Origin: Cycas panzhihuaensis
Lineage: Eukaryota; Cycadophyta
DNA length: 64,000 nt
Direction of reading: 5' to 3'
Assembly: GCA_023213395.1 (NCBI GenBank)
Contig: CM041465.1
Coordinates: 149,923,741-149,987,740 of the forward strand
The notes beneath the pieces were generated by a model. That model was not told the DNA's origin and ran no database searches. It saw only the letters and a list, made by a program, of their open reading frames with translations. Position 1 is the stretch's first letter; every line of letters begins with the position of its first letter. This document shows, one piece after another, positions 61,010 to 64,000 of this stretch. Position numbers and translations under genes: made by a program.

Positions 61010-61102
61010 AAACTTAGTGGTACCGCTAAGTTTAGCACGGGTCCCGTGGCGATCGTGGGACCCGCGGCAATGATCGCTGTGCAGCGATCATTGCCGTGGT
61101 AC
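61010..61102. promoter_or_regulatory. Cluster of three back-to-back palindromes upstream of the antisense ORF
   Basis: 61010-61033 is a 24-bp palindrome centred on GGTACC with one mismatched pair. 61038-61064 has perfect 8-bp arms (CGGGTCCC and GGGACCCG). 61065-61078 (CGGCAATGATCGCT) pairs perfectly with 61083-61096 around a 4-bp loop. A last GGTAC follows at 61098. Position fits the 5' upstream region of the antisense ORF. Confidence 0.7.
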
Positions 61103-62049
61103 GAATGACGATCCCCCCAAAAGGGGGGGTTTTCCACCCAAAAAATAAAAAAAATTGGGGTCCACCGGGACTAGGGCTCCCTAATGCCCAGGTCCCCGCC
61201 TCTTTCTGGGTCCGATTCAGATTCTGAGAGGCCTTCCGTTGCCCATAAAGGGCACTAAAACTATGCAGAAACTATGTAAAAAGCTTAAAAACCTTCAAAC
61301 TTTGAACTTCGAGATGGGCTGGGTTTAGTGATATCCACTCACTGGATCTGGTCTCGCCACTGCCATATCATCTGGTTGGTCGTGCTGGCTCTCTCCGCTC
61401 TCCGATCCGATGGTCTGATCTCCTTCTACATGCCTCCAAAGTTGGGCGGCGCTCCGCTGCGTAAGGAAATAGCTATGGTTTCGTACGAGAGCCGGTGAAA
61501 ATGAATCCATTTTCTCGTTCATTTCCTTATATAGGCGGGGGCCCCAACGGGCACTTCCTCTGTTTTTGGTCTCGCGACAGTCGTTGGGACCGTCTTGTCC
61601 CCATGTTTGCCTTTGCCTTCTGGCCCTGTCGTCAATTATGTTGTATTGATGCCATTTTTTCTCTTCTTTGTAAGGGCATTTATGGTGCCTCATTATCGCG
61701 CTTTTGCTAGGACCCTTCTGCATCGTTTTATGTGCCACTCTCGTGCCTGCCCGAGTTTATACTCGTTTGGCACGTTTCGCTGCCCTAGACTTGTTTCCGT
61801 GGCCCTTTCTCGCTCTTGGGGTCCCCAAAAGGAATGCTCCCCCCACTTGGGGGCATGTTTCGCTTTCTAAAGCGACCTTTTGGTGCTCCAGGAGGCTTCT
61901 TCTCCCGACCACTCTCTACCGGTGATCAGATTGTTTGCTTTCGCCCTGGGTAATCTCATTGCTAGGTCATCCTACCCTTCACGACCATCTTTTGATTGCT
62001 TCTTATTGCTCTCATCACCTATTGACTGCTTAGATTTTGTGTCACCTAT
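61103..62049 (+). other. Spacer before the second RNase H (element D)
   Basis: Homologous to A (9660-10620), including a conserved CACTAAAACTATGC-like stretch near 61255. No protein conserved between A and D was found, so open frames here are not called. Confidence 0.55.
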
Positions 62050-62470
62050 GTCCATCTACATCTTTACCGATGGTAGAAGCCGCGGTAATCCTGGACCTTC
62101 TACCGCTGCGTGGATTCTCCACAGCCCTTCTGGACATGATCTCCTTCGCTCTGGGATCTTCCTCCCAGAGGCTACCAATAACGAAGCCAAATATATAGCT
62201 GTTATTGAAGCCCTTATTGATGCCCTTCGTTTCCATCATGGATCCATTATTTTGCTTTGCGACTCTCAAGTTGTGGTGTCTCATCTCACCCAGGTTTACC
62301 AGGTGCGATGCCCTCACTTGAGGACTCTTGCTTCTGCTGCCAGATCCCTCCTGGCCTACTTTTCTTCTGTTGATACCCAGTAAATCCTTCGGGCCCTCAA
62401 TGCTGAGGCAGATAGTCTCGTTCGCCTCATCCTTGAGCGCCGCCTTTCGCTCCTTACTGACCATCCTTGA
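62050..62470 (+). pseudogene. Archaeal-type RNase H (aRNH) of D
   Basis: ATG at 62050: MSIYIFTDGRSRGNPGPS (Asp), then IFLPEATNNEAKYIAVIEAL (Glu), LCDSQVVVSHLTQ (Asp) and ALNAEADSLVRLI (Asp), so all four acidic positions of RNase H are kept. One TAA at 62382-62384 interrupts the frame; the frame ends at TGA 62468-62470. In A the Glu is lost. A separate aRNH in addition to the RT-linked RNase H marks Tat elements. Here it follows the antisense ORF, about 3.8 kb after integrase, with its own ATG, so it was perhaps expressed separately or by splicing. Confidence 0.88.
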
Positions 62471-62538
62471 GGCTTGCCTGGCCTTCCTATCACCCAAGCC
62501 CTAGGTCGTTTGTCACTTTGCTTTGCGATCCGTTCACA

Positions 62539-62580
62539 CCTCTGAAACCAGGCTACTAATGAGGTAAAACTATGGTGCCC
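62539..62580 (+). promoter_or_regulatory. Conserved non-coding block shared with A (11121-11162)
   Basis: About 42 bp after the aRNH stop, with GCTACTAATGAGGTAAAACT, strongly conserved in A. TACTAAT resembles a branch point and GAGGTAAA a 5' splice site; this is speculative. Confidence 0.45.
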
Positions 62581-62860
62581 ACTCCTTGCTTACTCTTTGC
62601 TTGACTATGCATGTTCCTTTGCATCCTTTGCCCCCCTGTCTCATTTTCTCCAATCGGTTCCCAGGTGGCTCATAGGCAGCCCCTATGATGTCTCCACCAC
62701 CGCTTTCGTATCCATGCGTTCCACCACGACACTCGCCTGCACCCTTGCCTATTGTTATCATCTTGATTGATATATCTATATACGCATGTGCTACTGACAG
62801 TTGTGTTGCCAGCATTCGCCATCGCACGAGCCCGAGCGGCGAGGCTCACGCTATAAGCGG

Positions 62861-64000
62861 TGTTCCGGCCGGGAATGGATATGGAATCACCGACTCAGGT
62901 AAGTGCAGTTATGTTTCTCGCATTATCATCGCTTTCTTTTATTGGGTGTTTGCTTGTGTATCTGCATGTGTGTGACTTCGTGGGCGACTTTGTCATCGTC
63001 CACACTTATTTTAGCCTATGACGACTATAGCAGGGGCACACTCCCAGTGAGTGTGGCACCCTGGTGACCACATTACTTCCCACATCTGCCCTCCTCGCTC
63101 CAGGATCCACTAGGTTTGCGCCACCTCCGCCCGTGTGATGACCCGTCATCGTTTGGTCAACTTGCCACCCTGGTTGGGCCCTATTTTTGCTCCTTTGGAC
63201 CCGTTTTGTTGGCTTGTTTACTCCTGGGTGGGTGTTCTAGCTATCTATTAGTCCTTTTAGTCATCTGCCCCCAGCCTAAACTGGCTAGTGGGCCCCATTT
63301 TTGGCCCTAGGTGTGTACCGCCAGAATTTTTCAGATCACTTAATATCCGCAGATCTTGTGGAATTTGCATTTGACGACCGTCTGCATTATTTTTTAAAAT
63401 CTACCATGGCAATTTCACATTTATTGTGAAACTGCCACGTGGCTCACACCTTAATGATCTCCCAGCTGCGCCCTAATCGCTCGCTTTAGGGTTTGGTCTA
63501 AGTATTTAAGCCATTTTTGGCTCATTTTCAAGTATTCTTTTTCTCACTTTTGGATTTGCTCTCAAGGAAACATCATCTTGCTCTGCTCTTCCCTGCTATT
63601 CTACTGCTGCTACTAGACTTGCGTCCCTCCTACAGTGCCCTGCTCTCCTTTGGTGTGGCTTGGACATTCTTCCAGCCCCTCATACACCTTGGAGAGGGCC
63701 CCTTGGAGTGGCTCCAGTAGATTCTTTGCCCAAGCAGCCCCCGAGTGCTTTAAGTGCAGGAGTTTCCTTCCCAACCTCCATAGCAGGGTCCCAAACCTAC
63801 TATACTTTAGATTTGGGCTGATTTCTCAGCCCCTCTTTGCTGCTCTTTGGCTGAGGCAAGTCCCTTGCCTACCTCACTTAGGTACTTATTGCTTTACATG
63901 TTTTCTTCTTGCGATATTCATGCTCTATGCTGCTTGTTCCTTGCTCGCTTACGTGAGTTTGGTTCTTGTCCCTTTAGTGGGCTGTTCTCCCACTCTTTTT
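62861..64000 (+). repeat. 3' LTR of Tat element D (partial)
   Basis: Begins TGTTCCGGCC at 62861 and matches the 5' LTR to the window end (about 1140 of 1820 bp). The bases before it (ATAAGCGG) are a poor polypurine tract compared with AAGGGGGCAG in A. TATTTAAG lies at 63503-63510. Confidence 0.9.

Larger units (their letters stand above)
48862..64000 (+). mobile_element. Tat-lineage Ty3/gypsy retrotransposon D (3' LTR cut by window end)
   Basis: The most complete element of the window, over 15.1 kb: 5' LTR, primer-binding site, long leader, gag, protease, RT with RNase H, integrase, antisense PMD-like ORF, archaeal-type RNase H and at least 1140 bp of 3' LTR. The LTRs are close to each other (about 16 differences in the first 440 bp by eye), so it is younger than A, C and F. 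Still, gag and pol carry several stops and shifts. Several stops fit C-to-T or G-to-A change, as methylated plant transposons accumulate. The right-hand TSD lies outside the window. Confidence 0.95.

Noticed and set aside
1-64000. Endogenous pararetrovirus or other integrated virus
   Set aside because: No movement protein or coat protein motif and no virus-type gene order; all RT sequences sit in LTR retrotransposon contexts.
1-64000. tRNA genes, rRNA or CRISPR arrays
   Set aside because: The tRNA-like strings found are primer-binding sites of LTR elements; no cloverleaf, rRNA sequence or spaced identical repeat array was seen.

Overview
This window is intergenic DNA from a large plant nuclear genome, made almost entirely of LTR retrotransposons in various states of decay. 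The plant origin is inferred from the lineages: Tat-type Ty3/gypsy elements (with a second, archaeal-type RNase H) and Ty1/copia elements primed by initiator tRNA-Met. The heavy decay, nesting, solo LTRs and long AT-rich stretches suggest a very large genome such as a gymnosperm, but that is an inference. I found no intact cellular protein gene, no tRNA or rRNA gene and no CRISPR array.

Layout. 1-13385 (+): old Tat element A, entered within gag and running to its 3' LTR. 13386-14745 (+): a Tat leader fragment (B) directly behind that LTR. 14746-20752 (-): inverted Tat element C, cut off inside pol and missing most of gag. 20753-24268 (+): a copia element (G) interrupted by C. 19451-20117 and 21349-21972: two solo copia LTRs with perfect 5-bp target-site duplications (TSDs), nested in C and G. 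24269-28609: AT-rich DNA with a 28-bp minisatellite. 28610-30340: a GC-richer, CpG- and ACGT-rich island with an 82-bp foldback, the best candidate for non-transposon DNA. 32160-33150: a purine-strand-biased tract. 33490-34860 (-): a chromovirus integrase/chromodomain fragment. 36493-37161: a third solo copia LTR with TSD. 37519-41592 (-): a complete non-autonomous, gag-only LTR element with TSD. 41670-46992 (+): a full-length but inactive copia element (F) with TSD. 47170-47830: a copia fragment. 48862 to the window end (+): the youngest and most complete element, Tat element D, with 5' LTR, primer-binding site (PBS), gag, protease, RT, RNase H, integrase, antisense ORF, second RNase H and most of the 3' LTR.

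Most interesting biology. Elements A and D both carry, between integrase and the 3' LTR, a long reading frame on the opposite strand whose first part looks like a plant mobile domain (PMD). The archaeal-type RNase H lies beyond that antisense gene, about 3.8 kb after integrase. Short GGTAC-centred palindromes with 20-bp spacing occur in the U3 of the Tat LTRs, and a related palindrome cluster sits just upstream of the antisense frame, so the two promoters may share a regulatory module. All functional statements about the elements are family-level; every copy here has lost coding capacity through stops and frameshifts, many of them C-to-T or G-to-A changes expected from methylation-driven decay.
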